From contig CABUQV010000021.1 of assembly GCA_902493855.1 (NCBI GenBank), positions 1 through 30,801 on the forward strand: a DNA stretch of 30,801 nt. The letters run 5' to 3'. The notes under the pieces are model-generated. The model saw only the letters and a program-made list of their open reading frames with translations, had not been told where the DNA came from and searched no databases. The number at the start of each line of letters is the position of its first letter. The stretch's first letter is position 1. Below, in pieces: positions 30,765-30,801 of this stretch. The translations under genes were made by a program, and so were the position numbers. This DNA is from an uncultured Collinsella sp. (lineage in GTDB: Bacteria > Actinomycetota > Coriobacteriia > Coriobacteriales > Coriobacteriaceae).

Positions 30765-30801
30765 TCCTGACGCTCCTATTTGGCAAGGTGTTTTTTAGAA
30801 T

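Noticed and set aside
1..30801. CRISPR array, tRNA or rRNA genes
   Set aside because: No regularly spaced direct repeats and no tRNA or rRNA signatures were seen by eye on either strand; a dedicated scan was not possible.

Overview
The window looks like a chromosomal segment of a high-GC, gut-associated actinobacterium of the class Coriobacteriia, most likely Collinsella or a close relative. This is judged from protein style and gene content, not from a database search. Supporting features are the AmaP/DUF2273/Asp23 envelope-stress module, a DUF6020 membrane protein, a very large fused acyl-CoA dehydratase activase, a zinc-ribbon DUF4013 protein, GTG/TTG starts, and short palindromic intergenic repeats. 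Apart from the insertion sequence at the left edge it is a mostly single-copy chromosomal backbone, with no phage, plasmid, CRISPR array, tRNA or rRNA that I could see.

Layout. 1-1583: an IS110-family (IS1111-like) insertion sequence with 16-bp inverted repeats, a DEDD/serine transposase and a long structured 3' non-coding segment. 1600-7412: a palindrome-rich promoter region, a TetR regulator (TTG start) and, 11 bp later, a 1589-residue protein with two activase ATPase modules and dehydratase-like modules, closed by a strong terminator. 7556-9433: a 3-hydroxyacyl-CoA dehydrogenase and an AAC(3)-family acetyltransferase. 9434-10472: a decayed gene with at least three frameshifts, a possible 12-codon leader ORF and a small membrane-anchored protein. 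10598-13655 (minus strand): a DUF389 membrane protein and an OPT-family transporter.

13848-19978 (plus strand): type III pantothenate kinase (coaX), dCMP deaminase-like enzyme, Nfu-type Fe-S scaffold, prolipoprotein diacylglyceryl transferase (lgt), DUF6020 membrane protein and a YebC/PmpR regulator. 20145-21713: amaP, DUF2273 and asp23 as an operon. 21826-24305: a YitT-family membrane protein and a zinc-ribbon DUF4013 protein with a Pro/Glu-rich tail. 24428-27697: an M20 peptidase and an Amidohydro_3 hydrolase, transcribed divergently. 27771-28615: about 845 bp of non-coding DNA containing a 244-bp near-palindrome with a perfect 39-bp inner stem. 28616-30643: groES and groEL, followed by a terminator.

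How the parts fit. The left half suggests CoA-thioester metabolism: a regulated activase/dehydratase protein and a hydroxyacyl-CoA dehydrogenase in a separate transcription unit. The centre is housekeeping (CoA biosynthesis, nucleotide metabolism, Fe-S assembly, lipoprotein maturation). The right half is envelope and protein-folding stress plus amide hydrolysis. The points most worth a second look are the giant palindrome upstream of groESL; a family of five hairpin repeats sharing a G-rich RCAGG-like core, three of which begin exactly at a gene's stop codon; and the candidate guide-RNA region of the insertion sequence.
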